Source of the DNA: Bacteroidales bacterium
GTDB lineage: Bacteria; Bacteroidota; Bacteroidia; Bacteroidales; JAAUTT01
Direction of reading: 5' to 3'
Assembly (NCBI GenBank): GCA_025350365.1
Contig: JANXXY010000314.1
Coordinates: forward strand, 1 to 7,490
DNA length: 7,490 nucleotides
The translations under genes were made by a program, and so were the position numbers. Position 1 is the first letter of the stretch; every line of letters begins with the position of its first letter. Below the pieces are notes generated by a model that was not told the origin of the DNA, did no database searches, and saw only the letters and a list, made by a program, of their open reading frames with translations. Below are positions 1 to 6,867 of the stretch, in pieces.

Positions 1-709
1 CCAGCAGCAAATAAAACCACACAGCCTTTCCCTCCTCTGCCATTTGTGACAGCGTTTCTAATAGCCTCAATGATTACAGGTGAAAAATTAGGATTATCCG
101 TAGTATATCCCCAACTATTTGAAATAATGGATGCTCCATTATTAACAGCAGCCATTATAGCATCGGCTGTTGATTGTTGTGAAACAGATGAGCCATTTGC
201 ATTAAAAATCCGTATAGGCATAATTCTACAATTCGGAGCAATACCTGCGATTCCTTCATTGTTATCCATAGTAGCAGCAATTACTCCAGCACAAGAGTTG
301 CCATGATTGTTATTCCCCGTCGGAGAAGGTCATTTGAATTACCATCACCAAAATTACTACCAATGAGTCTGACCTGACGAGTATTGGGTAAATCTGTATG
401 GTCTGAGGTTACACCTTCATCAATTACCGCTATCACAACTGCATTGTTGCCTTTAGTCATAGACCATGCCTCATGTGCATGTATATCAGCACCTAGAGTA
501 CCTGTATGTCCATCATTAAAAACTTGGCCTGTATTATGAAGTGCTACTTGTTATTGAAAATAAGGATCATTAGGATAGTATTAAGATAATCCAGTTTGAG
601 AAATGAAATTTGGATGTGAAAATTTTACCAAACCACTTTCAACATATTTATTAGAAATTTCTAAGGCATCAGCTCCTTTAGGAATCCTTAACATTACATG
701 TTCTTTCAT
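1..709 (-). pseudogene. Subtilisin-like S8 protease, decayed 5' fragment
   Basis: This is the remnant of a secreted serine endopeptidase of the subtilase (S8) family; its 3' part lies beyond the left edge. From ATG 709 the minus strand reads the end of a propeptide (KYVESGLVKFSHPNF), then ALHNTGQ, then the catalytic Asp in VIDEGV (codon 421-419). A TAA at 583-581 and another at 553-551 interrupt this frame. Near 331-328 one base is missing. The continuing frame, open to position 1, carries the catalytic His in NHGNSCAG (305-303) and the oxyanion-hole Asn in SNSWG (119-117). The Ser motif is not reached. A TAA lies directly before ATG 709, and no signal peptide can be seen upstream. The lesions make a functional product unlikely. 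If they are sequencing errors, the protein would be an ordinary Bacteroidota exported protease. Confidence 0.85.
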
Positions 710-1010
710 TTATACTGAAAACATAAATTGAAAAGTTTTTGGGGGTTGCCGGCAAACGATAGCAGCATCTTGAGAGACACTAATTATAAGTGCAGGTCTT
801 TTTTTAAAAGTTTACCCTTAAGTAAATGGGATTCTTAATAGCTTGATACAGGTTATTTATTTTAGCAGACTGAGGTAGTACCTTCTTTTTTTGACCCAAC
901 TATGCCTTATACCTATATTGTTAGGTGAGGTTATTTTTTTTTATTCTATTCTTTAAAGATTTTTATTATTCAAAGGAATATGATGATTTTTAAAAAATCA
1001 TTTATAAGGC
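710..1010. other. Non-coding stretch upstream of the subtilase remnant
   Basis: No convincing gene is visible here. The minus-strand frame of the subtilase remnant stays open between TAA 814-812 and TAA 712-710, about 32 codons, but has no usable start or recognisable signal peptide. It may be decayed propeptide sequence. The stretch is rich in A and T runs. It also holds a weak hairpin (ACCTA 911-915 with TAGGT 922-926) followed on the plus strand by a T tract at 934-942, and a short palindrome at 983-1001. No good promoter was found for the remnant. Confidence 0.5.
983..1001. repeat. 19-bp AT-rich palindrome
   Basis: Arms ATGATTTTT (983-991) and AAAAATCAT (993-1001) are perfect inverted repeats around a single central A. 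The site lies just past the terminator ending at 1011, in minus-strand order. It could be an operator for the gene that once lay downstream, or a chance AT-rich structure. No gene association can be shown. Confidence 0.35.
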
Positions 1011-1045
1011 AAAAAAAAACTCCGGAGGAAACCATGCCCCCGGAG
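1011..1045 (-). terminator. Intrinsic terminator with nine-T tract
   Basis: On the minus strand CTCCGG (1045-1040) pairs with CCGGAG (1025-1020). Two further G-C pairs form inside (1038/1027 and 1037/1028), with a mismatch between, and nine Ts (1019-1011) follow directly. On the plus strand no T tract follows the hairpin, so it is directional. It lies about 320 bases after the S41 peptidase stop but only about 145 bases after the promoter at 1194-1162. It therefore most likely ends a short independent transcript. Confidence 0.8.
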
Positions 1046-1156
1046 AAAACCCTAAAACTTACCTAAAATTAAAACTACTAAACCAAAAACCTAGAAACAT
1101 TAACCCTCTAACAAAAACCTATTTAAAATTTTCTTTTATTCTTTATTGAATTATTC
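1011..1156 (-). ncRNA. Candidate small RNA or leader RNA (~145 nt)
   Basis: A Bacteroidota-type promoter (1194-1162) predicts transcription starting near 1156, and a strong intrinsic terminator ends it at 1011. The RNA between has no plausible open reading frame. Its stretch from 1140 to 1047 contains one C only and is rich in G and U. UAG triplets recur at 1121, 1110, 1093, 1080, 1077, 1065 and 1054 (first base), several followed by another G, with most spacings near 11 to 13 bases. This looks like a single-stranded, protein-binding or titrating RNA followed by a stable hairpin. I cannot match it with certainty to a named RNA family. It could instead be an attenuated leader of the broken subtilase gene 300 bases downstream, but that distance and the strong terminator favour an independent RNA. 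Confidence 0.5.
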
Positions 1157-1161
1157 TTATG

Positions 1162-1194
1162 CAAATATACCTAACAAAATAGTGTTTACGTAAA
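1162..1194 (-). promoter_or_regulatory. Bacteroidota-type promoter
   Basis: On the minus strand TATATTTG (1169-1162) matches the TANNTTTG -7 element exactly. TTTACG (1194-1189) lies 19 bases upstream and is one base away from the usual TTTG at -33. The predicted start near 1156 leads into a short transcript ending at the terminator 1045-1011. The exact -7 match, the spacing and the matching terminator make this a credible promoter. Confidence 0.6.
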
Positions 1195-1201
1195 TTTTTT
1201 A

Positions 1202-1255
1202 CATGAGATTTATCACTCAAAATTGGTGATTGTAATCACCAAAATACACCTCATG
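1202..1255. promoter_or_regulatory. Nested palindrome, possible regulator binding site
   Basis: An inner perfect inverted repeat, TTGGTGATT (1223-1231) and AATCACCAA (1234-1242), has a 2-base centre. It is enclosed by CATGAG (1202-1207) and CTCATG (1250-1255). The core GTGA-N6-TCAC has the same geometry as binding sites of CRP/FNR-family regulators. Its centre is about 76 bases upstream of the predicted start of the small transcript. No T tract follows on either strand, so it is not a terminator. The regulator is unknown and the assignment is inference. Confidence 0.4.
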
Positions 1256-1362
1256 ATATAACTAATATTATATTAATAACCAATACGTTAAATAAATTCA
1301 TCATAATTGCTTATCACACAAAATTACTAACGTGGCGTTTACTGATTTTGACAGACTTGCCA

Positions 1363-2376
1363 TCAATTTGCGTTTAAAATAATACTTATCGCCTTTTCAA
1401 TAATTGTATCATATCCGTTAGTCTCATCCGATTTCAACAGACTAATCTGAACATCGGGAGGTATTCCATCCTCGAAATTTTCGCCTTCGGGTGATAATGT
1501 TCTTGAAGAAGAAAACCTATAGCCCCAGCCATTTGGCAGTTCTGCCCCTGTAGGAGCGCCAAGACCCCCACCGGTAGTGTCCCCGACAATAGTAACATTT
1601 GGAAAATTACGCATTGCTAAAACAAAAAATGATGTAGCGCTGTAACATCCCCGGTTGGCAAGAATGCATACTTTCTTAGTAAAGTTCTTGGATGCAGGGC
1701 TAATATAAACTTCGTTTGGAATAGCAAAATCCTCATGTCCCGGACCATTTTTTATATATGAGGTGTAAATATGACTTCGTTCGCCGGTAAATCGACTGCT
1801 AATTTTTAAAACCCCTGAAACAAAACCACCTCCATTACTTCTCACATCAATGATTATTCCTTTTGTATCAATAAATCGATCAATTATAAAGTCAAGATCG
1901 GCATCCGAAACTTCCTCCGAAAAACTGGAATATCGTATATATCCAATCTGATTTGAAGCAATTAGCTGGTGCTTTAAGGGGCCTGTAGTAAAATAATTAT
2001 CCCCTAAATATTTTTTTTTGACAAATAGATCATTATAATTTTCGGGGCTTTTCGTAAATACGTCTTCAAATCTGGATACATTAAAAGGGGAAACCAGGTT
2101 TACGTGCGCATCTCTTAATTCGGCCAACATTTCAAATAATACGCTAAATAACTGTATGTCTGTAGTTGAATCATTAATTCGTGGGCGATATTTTTCGTGC
2201 ACTAAATTCCAATCTATATTTTTATAATTAAAGAACGAATATCTCTCATCAATTTTTTTCCAAAGACTTTCGAAATTATTGACAGGCGAAGATGGCGGGT
2301 CACTACCAAGAAATGTTTTCTGGCATCGGCAAAATAATAAGCAAACCAATAGTAACAAACCAATTTTACGTATCAT
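1363..2376 (-). CDS. S41 family peptidase, predicted exported lipoprotein
   Basis: This is a predicted cell-envelope serine peptidase of family S41 (tail-specific/tricorn-like core), 337 aa, ending in TGA. Residues 1-18 form a short charged start, a hydrophobic stretch and a Cys pair (FCRC) consistent with a lipoprotein signal, although neither Cys has a textbook lipobox. An N-terminal helical region (about 33-95) ends in LRDAHVNL with a conserved-type His90. The S41 core follows: IGYIRYSSF (144-152), IDVRSNGGG (176-184), GCYSATS (243-249) with predicted nucleophile Ser246, GDTTGGG (265-271) and DGIPPDV (303-309). The 45-residue gap between 98 and 144 is too short for the PDZ domain of CtpA/Prc proteins. 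The Lys expected 25 residues after the Ser in those enzymes is absent. It starts 3 bases after the upstream barrel gene, so the two are probably co-transcribed and translationally coupled. The substrate is unknown. Confidence 0.88.
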   Translation of the reverse strand: MIRKIGLLLLVCLLFCRCQKTFLGSDPPSSPVNNFESLWKKIDERYSFFNYKNIDWNLVHEKYRPRINDSTTDIQLFSVLFEMLAELRDAHVNLVSPFNVSRFEDVFTKSPENYNDLFVKKKYLGDNYFTTGPLKHQLIASNQIGYIRYSSFSEEVSDADLDFIIDRFIDTKGIIIDVRSNGGGFVSGVLKISSRFTGERSHIYTSYIKNGPGHEDFAIPNEVYISPASKNFTKKVCILANRGCYSATSFFVLAMRNFPNVTIVGDTTGGGLGAPTGAELPNGWGYRFSSSRTLSPEGENFEDGIPPDVQISLLKSDETNGYDTIIEKAISIILNAN

Positions 2377-2379
2377 GTG

Positions 2380-3276
2380 CTATTTGTTATTAAACCGGAA
2401 TACGATAGAAAATGTTAAGCTCCCATTTACGCTGGTTACAGGGTTAAATGCCGGTGTGTAATTATAATAATTCCAATTATACCCGAATTTAAACATATTC
2501 CTGTTATGGAGGTAATAAAATACTTCAAACTTACAGGTTGCGGATACATACCTATTAAAAGTAGTAAAAGTCAATCGCTTAAGATCGATCACTTTACGGG
2601 CTCCATCCACAAAATCATCGATAACACTATAATCAGGCCTATACGCCTCAGATACAACCGGTATGATAACTGAAAACACCAGCTTCATCTCCCTATCCTT
2701 TAAAGGGTATCGGAAAAAACCCAGATTAATCTGCTGTGCTCCCAGTTTTAAGACTCTCTCCAATGAAAAGATAGGCCCAAATGATCCAAATCCCTCATAA
2801 TTTAGATTCGCATTGTTAAACTTACTATTGCTTCTAATATTGGTAATTGCACTTATATCAGCACCAACCCATAACCTCCATTTGGATTCAAAAGCCATAA
2901 AAATTCTTTTCTGAACGCTGATATCTAAATAATTACAATAAGTAAGAGCTTTATTTCCATCAACTTCAGGGTAATTTCGGGTGGTAAGATGACCATACAA
3001 AAAATTGTAATCGAGGTTATATTTTAATCTTTCGCTATACATAAGATAACCTAAATGGGCACCGGTTAGCATGCCGCTATAGATTAAAGGAGAAGTTGAA
3101 ATATCGCGAACAGAATAATGTGAGCCAACGATACCAACTTGAAGAAAGTGATGAAATGGTTTTTTAGTTTTTCCGGCAACGGTGTCCTGAAATAATTCGC
3201 CGGCAAATAAGCTATGCAGCGATGTAAGCCAAATGATAAAATTTAAACTTATTTTTAATTTAATTCTTGATGACAT
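2380..3276 (-). CDS. Predicted outer-membrane beta-barrel protein, family unknown
   Basis: I do not recognise a named family for this 298-aa protein. A cleavable signal peptide is visible: a basic start (RIKLK), a hydrophobic stretch to about residue 24, and likely cleavage after Ala25 (SLFA/GE). The rest alternates aromatic and polar residues, with Tyr/Phe-rich strands such as LKYNLDYNFLYGHL and FKFGYNWNYYNY. The C-terminus has an amphipathic strand (LTFSIVFRF) before a short NNK tail. This is typical of small outer-membrane barrels of Bacteroidota, so an outer-membrane location is inferred. A promoter at 3330-3300 suggests it is first in a two-gene unit. It ends in TAG, three bases before and in frame with the ATG of the S41 peptidase gene. 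The pairing suggests a joint envelope role, but no function can be assigned. Confidence 0.75.
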   Translation of the reverse strand: MSSRIKLKISLNFIIWLTSLHSLFAGELFQDTVAGKTKKPFHHFLQVGIVGSHYSVRDISTSPLIYSGMLTGAHLGYLMYSERLKYNLDYNFLYGHLTTRNYPEVDGNKALTYCNYLDISVQKRIFMAFESKWRLWVGADISAITNIRSNSKFNNANLNYEGFGSFGPIFSLERVLKLGAQQINLGFFRYPLKDREMKLVFSVIIPVVSEAYRPDYSVIDDFVDGARKVIDLKRLTFTTFNRYVSATCKFEVFYYLHNRNMFKFGYNWNYYNYTPAFNPVTSVNGSLTFSIVFRFNNK

Positions 3277-3299
3277 ACATCATACGACTGTTTGTTGGC

Positions 3300-3330
3300 G
3301 AAATATAATGTTTTTAAGGAGTTTATGCAA
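3300..3330 (-). promoter_or_regulatory. Promoter of the barrel-peptidase operon
   Basis: On the minus strand TATATTTC (3307-3300) differs from the TANNTTTG -7 consensus only in its last base, and TTG (3330-3328) lies 20 bases upstream as a -33 element. The predicted start near 3294 would leave a leader of about 18 bases before ATG 3276. The upstream DUF3467 terminator ends at 3399, so the two transcription units are separate. Confidence 0.55.
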
Positions 3331-3398
3331 GTTTAAAATAATGTTTTCATCGAATTGCCACGTAAATTCTCACACGGTTTATACTATGTTTTGCAGTC

Positions 3399-3429
3399 AA
3401 AAAAAAGCCCTAAAATTAATTTCAGAGCC
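3399..3429 (-). terminator. Intrinsic terminator after the DUF3467 gene
   Basis: On the minus strand GGCTCTGAAA (3429-3420) and TTTTAGGGCT (3415-3406) form a 10-bp RNA stem with three G-U pairs and loop TTAA (3419-3416), followed by seven Ts (3405-3399). The G-U pairs become A-C mismatches on the plus strand, so the structure works in one direction. It begins 11 bases after the DUF3467 stop codon. Confidence 0.75.
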
Positions 3430-3440
3430 ATTTAATTATA

Positions 3441-3773
3441 TTATGCCTGTGCAGGTGGTCCACCAAAATTCATTGGGATAACGCCTTGGTTTCCTACTCC
3501 TTCAACGTTTCTAATAGTACCATTAACTGATTCAAATTTGGCTATATTGTCCTTTAATGCATACAATAACCGCTTGGCATGCTCGGGGGTGAGAATGATG
3601 CGCGATTTTACTTCAGCTTTTGGAACTCCAGGCATAATCCGAACAAAATCGACCACAAACTCCGAAGTGGAATGTGTAATAACAGCCAGATTACTATAAA
3701 TACCCTGGGCTATATCTTCTTTTAATTCGATATTTATTTCATTGGATTGCTCATTCTCTGCCATAACGTACAT
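3441..3773 (-). CDS. DUF3467 domain protein
   Basis: This is a small soluble protein of 110 aa with no signal peptide or membrane segment, matching the DUF3467 family, whose function is unknown. The family core is visible: IYSNLAVITHS (26-36), EFVVDFVRIMPG (38-49), and SRIILTPEHAKRLLYAL (57-73) leading into an amphipathic helix DNIAKFES. The C-terminal 25 residues are Gly/Pro-rich and probably disordered. ATG 3773 (MYVMAEN) and ATG 3764 (MAEN) are both possible starts. The second leaves more room after the upstream terminator and gives a more usual N-terminus. In Bacteroidota this family commonly follows rpoC, as here, 52 bases after its stop. A link to transcription is suggested only by that context. 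Confidence 0.9.
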   Translation of the reverse strand: MYVMAENEQSNEINIELKEDIAQGIYSNLAVITHSTSEFVVDFVRIMPGVPKAEVKSRIILTPEHAKRLLYALKDNIAKFESVNGTIRNVEGVGNQGVIPMNFGGPPAQA

Positions 3774-3784
3774 GTTAAAAGGTT

Positions 3785-3818
3785 AAAAATCCCCCGGTTT
3801 CATACGAAATCGGGGGAT
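3785..3818 (-). terminator. Intrinsic terminator between rpoC and DUF3467
   Basis: Arms at 3818-3806 and 3801-3789 form a 13-bp stem with one G-T mismatch, five consecutive G-C pairs and a 4-base loop (3805-3802), followed on the minus strand by TTTTT (3789-3785; the first T is also in the stem). The hairpin starts 7 bases after the rpoC stop codon. The next gene starts at 3773, so this element either ends the rpoBC transcript or partly limits read-through into DUF3467. Confidence 0.75.
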
Positions 3819-3825
3819 AAGATAT

Positions 3826-6800
3826 TTAGTTTTCTACTTCCAATATTTCTTCGCCATCAACAATAACCGAACGCTTCACGTTCACAAGTTTTTCGTAGTC
3901 CTCCATGGAGCCTACAATCATGCGCTGGTATTCGCGTCCACCGGTACCTGCCGGAATAAGGTGACCAACAATTACGTTCTCTTTCAAGCCATCGAGGTTA
4001 TCAACTTTACCATGAATTGCGGCTTCGTTAAGTACCTTTGTTGTTTCCTGGAATGATGCAGCAGACATAAAACTTTGGGTCTGCAACGCGGCCTTGGTAA
4101 TCCCCTGCAATATCTGGTTCGATGTAGCTGGAATAGCATCACGGGCCTCGATAAGTTTGGCATCACGGCGTTTTAACAGCGAGTTGTCATCGCGGAGTTT
4201 ACGTGCAGTAACAATCATACCCGCACGCAGAGCAGAATCTCCTGCTTCAACGACTACTTTTTTACCAAAAATAAAATCGTTTTCGTCCATGAATTCCCAT
4301 TTATCAACCACTTGTTTTTCGAGGAATTTGGTATCGCCCGGATCAACAATTTCAACTTTACGCATCATCTGTCGAACAATCACTTCGTAATGCTTATCGT
4401 TGATCTTCACACCCTGCATACGGTATACTTCCTGAATTTCGTTCACAATATATTCCTGAACTGCGGTAGGACCTTTTATAGCAAGGATATCTGATGGAGT
4501 GGTAGCTCCGTCGGAAAGTGGCACACCGGCACGCACATAGTCATTTTCCTGAACAAGGATCTGACGTGAAAGTGGCACGAGGTATTTCTTTATTTCACCA
4601 CTCTTTGAGGTGATAGTGACTTCGCGATTCCCTCTTTTTACTTTACCAAAGGTTACCTCTCCGTCAATTTCAGAAACAACAGCCGGGTTAGATGGGTTAC
4701 GGGCTTCGAACAACTCAGTTACACGTGGCAAACCACCGGTAATATCACCGGATTTACCAACTGCACGCGGAATTTTCACAAGAATATCACCCGCCTGAAC
4801 TTTATCGTCTTCGTTCACCATAATATGAGCGCCTACAGGTAAGTTGTAGGATTTATGTACATCATTGGTTGCGATGATTTTCACCATCGGATTCTTGGTT
4901 TTATCCCTTGTTTCGATGATTACTTTTTCGCGGTAACCAGTCTGTTCATCCGATTCGTCGCGGAAGGTAATTCCATCAACAAGAGCATCAAATTCCACTT
5001 TACCGGCAATTTCCGATATAATAACCGCATTGTAAGGATCCCATTCACAAACGAGAGTGCCTTTTTTCACATCATCGCCATCATTCACATGCAGTTTCGA
5101 ACCGTAAGGAATATTGTGGGTTGAAAGAGTTATACCGGTATTCTTATCGAGAATTCTCAATTCACCCAAACGACCAAGTGCAATGTTATATTTTTTACCA
5201 TGTTCGTCAGTACGTTCCAGCGATCGAAGTTCTTCAATCTCTACCTTACCGTCGTATTTGGTGATGATACTTGTTTCTGTTGCAATACTTGATGCAGTAC
5301 CACCCACGTGGAATGTTCGAAGTGTTAACTGAGTACCAGGTTCACCAATCGACTGTGCTGCAATTACACCTACAGCTTCGCCAAACTGAACCATGCGGCC
5401 GGTGGCAAGATTACGCCCGTAACATTTAGCGCAAACACCTTTCTTCGATTCGCAGGTTAATACCGAACGAATTTCAACCTGTTCGATAGGTGAATCTTCA
5501 ATTTCACGTGCAATGTCTTCGTTAATCTGTTCGCCCGATTCAACAATGATATTTCCGGTTAACGGATTAAATACATCGTGAACAGCAGTACGACCGAGTA
5601 TACGTTCAAAAAGCGATTCAACAGTTTCTTCGTTATTCTTAATGGCAATAGCGATCAGTCCGCGTAAAGTTCCACAATCGGTTTCAGAGATAATCACATC
5701 CTGTGACACATCAACCAAACGACGTGTAAGATAACCTGCATCGGCCGTTTTCAGGGCTGTATCGGCCAAACCTTTACGAGCACCGTGGGTTGAGATAAAA
5801 TACTCAAGTACCGAAAGTCCTTCTTTAAAGTTTGAAAGAATAGGGTTTTCGATGATTTCAGAACTTGTTGACCCCGACTTTTGAGGCTTTGCCATAAGAC
5901 CACGCATACCTGAAAGCTGACGAATCTGTTCTTTCGAACCACGAGCTCCTGAATCAAGCATCATGTAAACCGGATTGAAACCCTGTTTATCTTTCGACAA
6001 TTTATTCATCAAAATATGGGTCAGTTTCGCGTTAGTATGTGTCCAGATATCGATAATCTGATTGTACCGTTCGTTATTAGTAATGAAACCCATGTTGTAA
6101 TTGTTCATTACTTCGTCAACCTGTTCGTAACCTTCCTGAACCAGTGTTTCTTTTTCTGGTGGAACAAGTACATCGTCAAGGTTAAATGACAAACCTCCAC
6201 GGAATGCCATCTGGAATCCAAGATGTTTGATTTCATCGAGGAACCTTGCCGTGCGGGCAGTACCTACAATTTTTAATACCTTGCTGATGATATCGCGTAA
6301 CGATTTTTTTGTGAGAATTTCGTTGATATATCCAACTTCAACCGGAACGCATTCGTTAAATAGCACTCGACCTACAGAAGTTTCGATAATACGCTTAACA
6401 ATTTGCCCATCCACTAAATCGTTCGTACGAATTTTGATCACAGCATGAAGATCTACCATTTTCTCGTTATAAGCAATGGTAACCTCTTCAGGTGAATAGA
6501 ATATTTTTCCTTCGCCCTTAACAATAAGTTCGGGGGTACTCATTCTTTGTTTTGTAATGTAATACAGACCAAGAACCATGTCCTGTGAAGGGACCGTGAT
6601 TGGAGCTCCGTTAGCCGGATTGAGAATGTTATGTGCAGCAAGCATCAGAACCTGAGCTTCTAGCACCGCAGCATTACCAAGGGGCACGTGAACAGCCATC
6701 TGGTCACCATCGAAATCGGCATTGAACGCAGTACAAACCAATGGGTGTAATTGAATAGCTTTTCCTTCAATAAGTTTAGGCTGAAAAGCCTGGATACCTA

Positions 6801-6867
6801 AACGGTGCAATGTTGGAGCACGGTTAAGCAATACAGGGTGACCTTTCAGAACATTTTCGAGAATGTC
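3826..6867 (-). CDS. rpoC: RNA polymerase beta' subunit, C-terminal part after internal TAG
   Basis: This is the catalytic and C-terminal portion of the beta' subunit of RNA polymerase, in the same frame as the segment at 6868-7490 and part of one gene. It resumes directly after the TAG with DILENVLKGHPVLLNRAPTL. The Mg-binding triad NADFDGDQ has Asp codons at 6717, 6711 and 6705. Next come the bridge helix (THGARKGLADTALKTADAGY), the second zinc site with four Cys at spacings 74, 7 and 3, as in Escherichia coli, and the trigger loop (TLRTFHVGG, near 5310). An insertion of about 185 residues (about 5298-4750) splits the trigger loop at the same point as the E. coli SI3 insertion, before DITGGLPRVTELFEAR. 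The C-terminus VGHLIPAGTGG is complete and ends in TAA. The only nearby start is a TTG in VLLNRAP, which is not credible, so this part depends on the upstream frame. Confidence 0.93.
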   Translation of the reverse strand, partial: DILENVLKGHPVLLNRAPTLHRLGIQAFQPKLIEGKAIQLHPLVCTAFNADFDGDQMAVHVPLGNAAVLEAQVLMLAAHNILNPANGAPITVPSQDMVLGLYYITKQRMSTPELIVKGEGKIFYSPEEVTIAYNEKMVDLHAVIKIRTNDLVDGQIVKRIIETSVGRVLFNECVPVEVGYINEILTKKSLRDIISKVLKIVGTARTARFLDEIKHLGFQMAFRGGLSFNLDDVLVPPEKETLVQEGYEQVDEVMNNYNMGFITNNERYNQIIDIWTHTNAKLTHILMNKLSKDKQGFNPVYMMLDSGARGSKEQIRQLSGMRGLMAKPQKSGSTSSEIIENPILSNFKEGLSVLEYFISTHGARKGLADTALKTADAGYLTRRLVDVSQDVIISETDCGTLRGLIAIAIKNNEETVESLFERILGRTAVHDVFNPLTGNIIVESGEQINEDIAREIEDSPIEQVEIRSVLTCESKKGVCAKCYGRNLATGRMVQFGEAVGVIAAQSIGEPGTQLTLRTFHVGGTASSIATETSIITKYDGKVEIEELRSLERTDEHGKKYNIALGRLGELRILDKNTGITLSTHNIPYGSKLHVNDGDDVKKGTLVCEWDPYNAVIISEIAGKVEFDALVDGITFRDESDEQTGYREKVIIETRDKTKNPMVKIIATNDVHKSYNLPVGAHIMVNEDDKVQAGDILVKIPRAVGKSGDITGGLPRVTELFEARNPSNPAVVSEIDGEVTFGKVKRGNREVTITSKSGEIKKYLVPLSRQILVQENDYVRAGVPLSDGATTPSDILAIKGPTAVQEYIVNEIQEVYRMQGVKINDKHYEVIVRQMMRKVEIVDPGDTKFLEKQVVDKWEFMDENDFIFGKKVVVEAGDSALRAGMIVTARKLRDDNSLLKRRDAKLIEARDAIPATSNQILQGITKAALQTQSFMSAASFQETTKVLNEAAIHGKVDNLDGLKENVIVGHLIPAGTGGREYQRMIVGSMEDYEKLVNVKRSVIVDGEEILEVEN

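Noticed and set aside
46..306. Plus-strand 86-aa open frame
   Set aside because: It lies opposite the subtilase remnant, whose minus-strand translation holds the His and Asn motifs of the family; the plus frame has no family features.
905..942. Plus-strand hairpin followed by a T tract
   Set aside because: The stem is only five base pairs plus a bulged extension, AT-rich, and there is no plus-strand gene for it to end; noted only in the non-coding entry.
1054..1121. UAG repeats as a TRAP-type binding site
   Set aside because: TRAP sites need UAG/GAG triplets spaced by two or three bases; here the spacing is mostly 11 to 13 bases.
4094..5332. Several plus-strand open frames opposite rpoC
   Set aside because: They are antisense shadows of a highly conserved coding sequence and show no starts, promoters or recognisable domains.
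3826..6831. Separate gene starting at TTG 6831
   Set aside because: The TTG is the Leu codon in the conserved VLLNRAPTL motif, and matching beta' sequence continues upstream of it to the TAG, so it is not a natural start.
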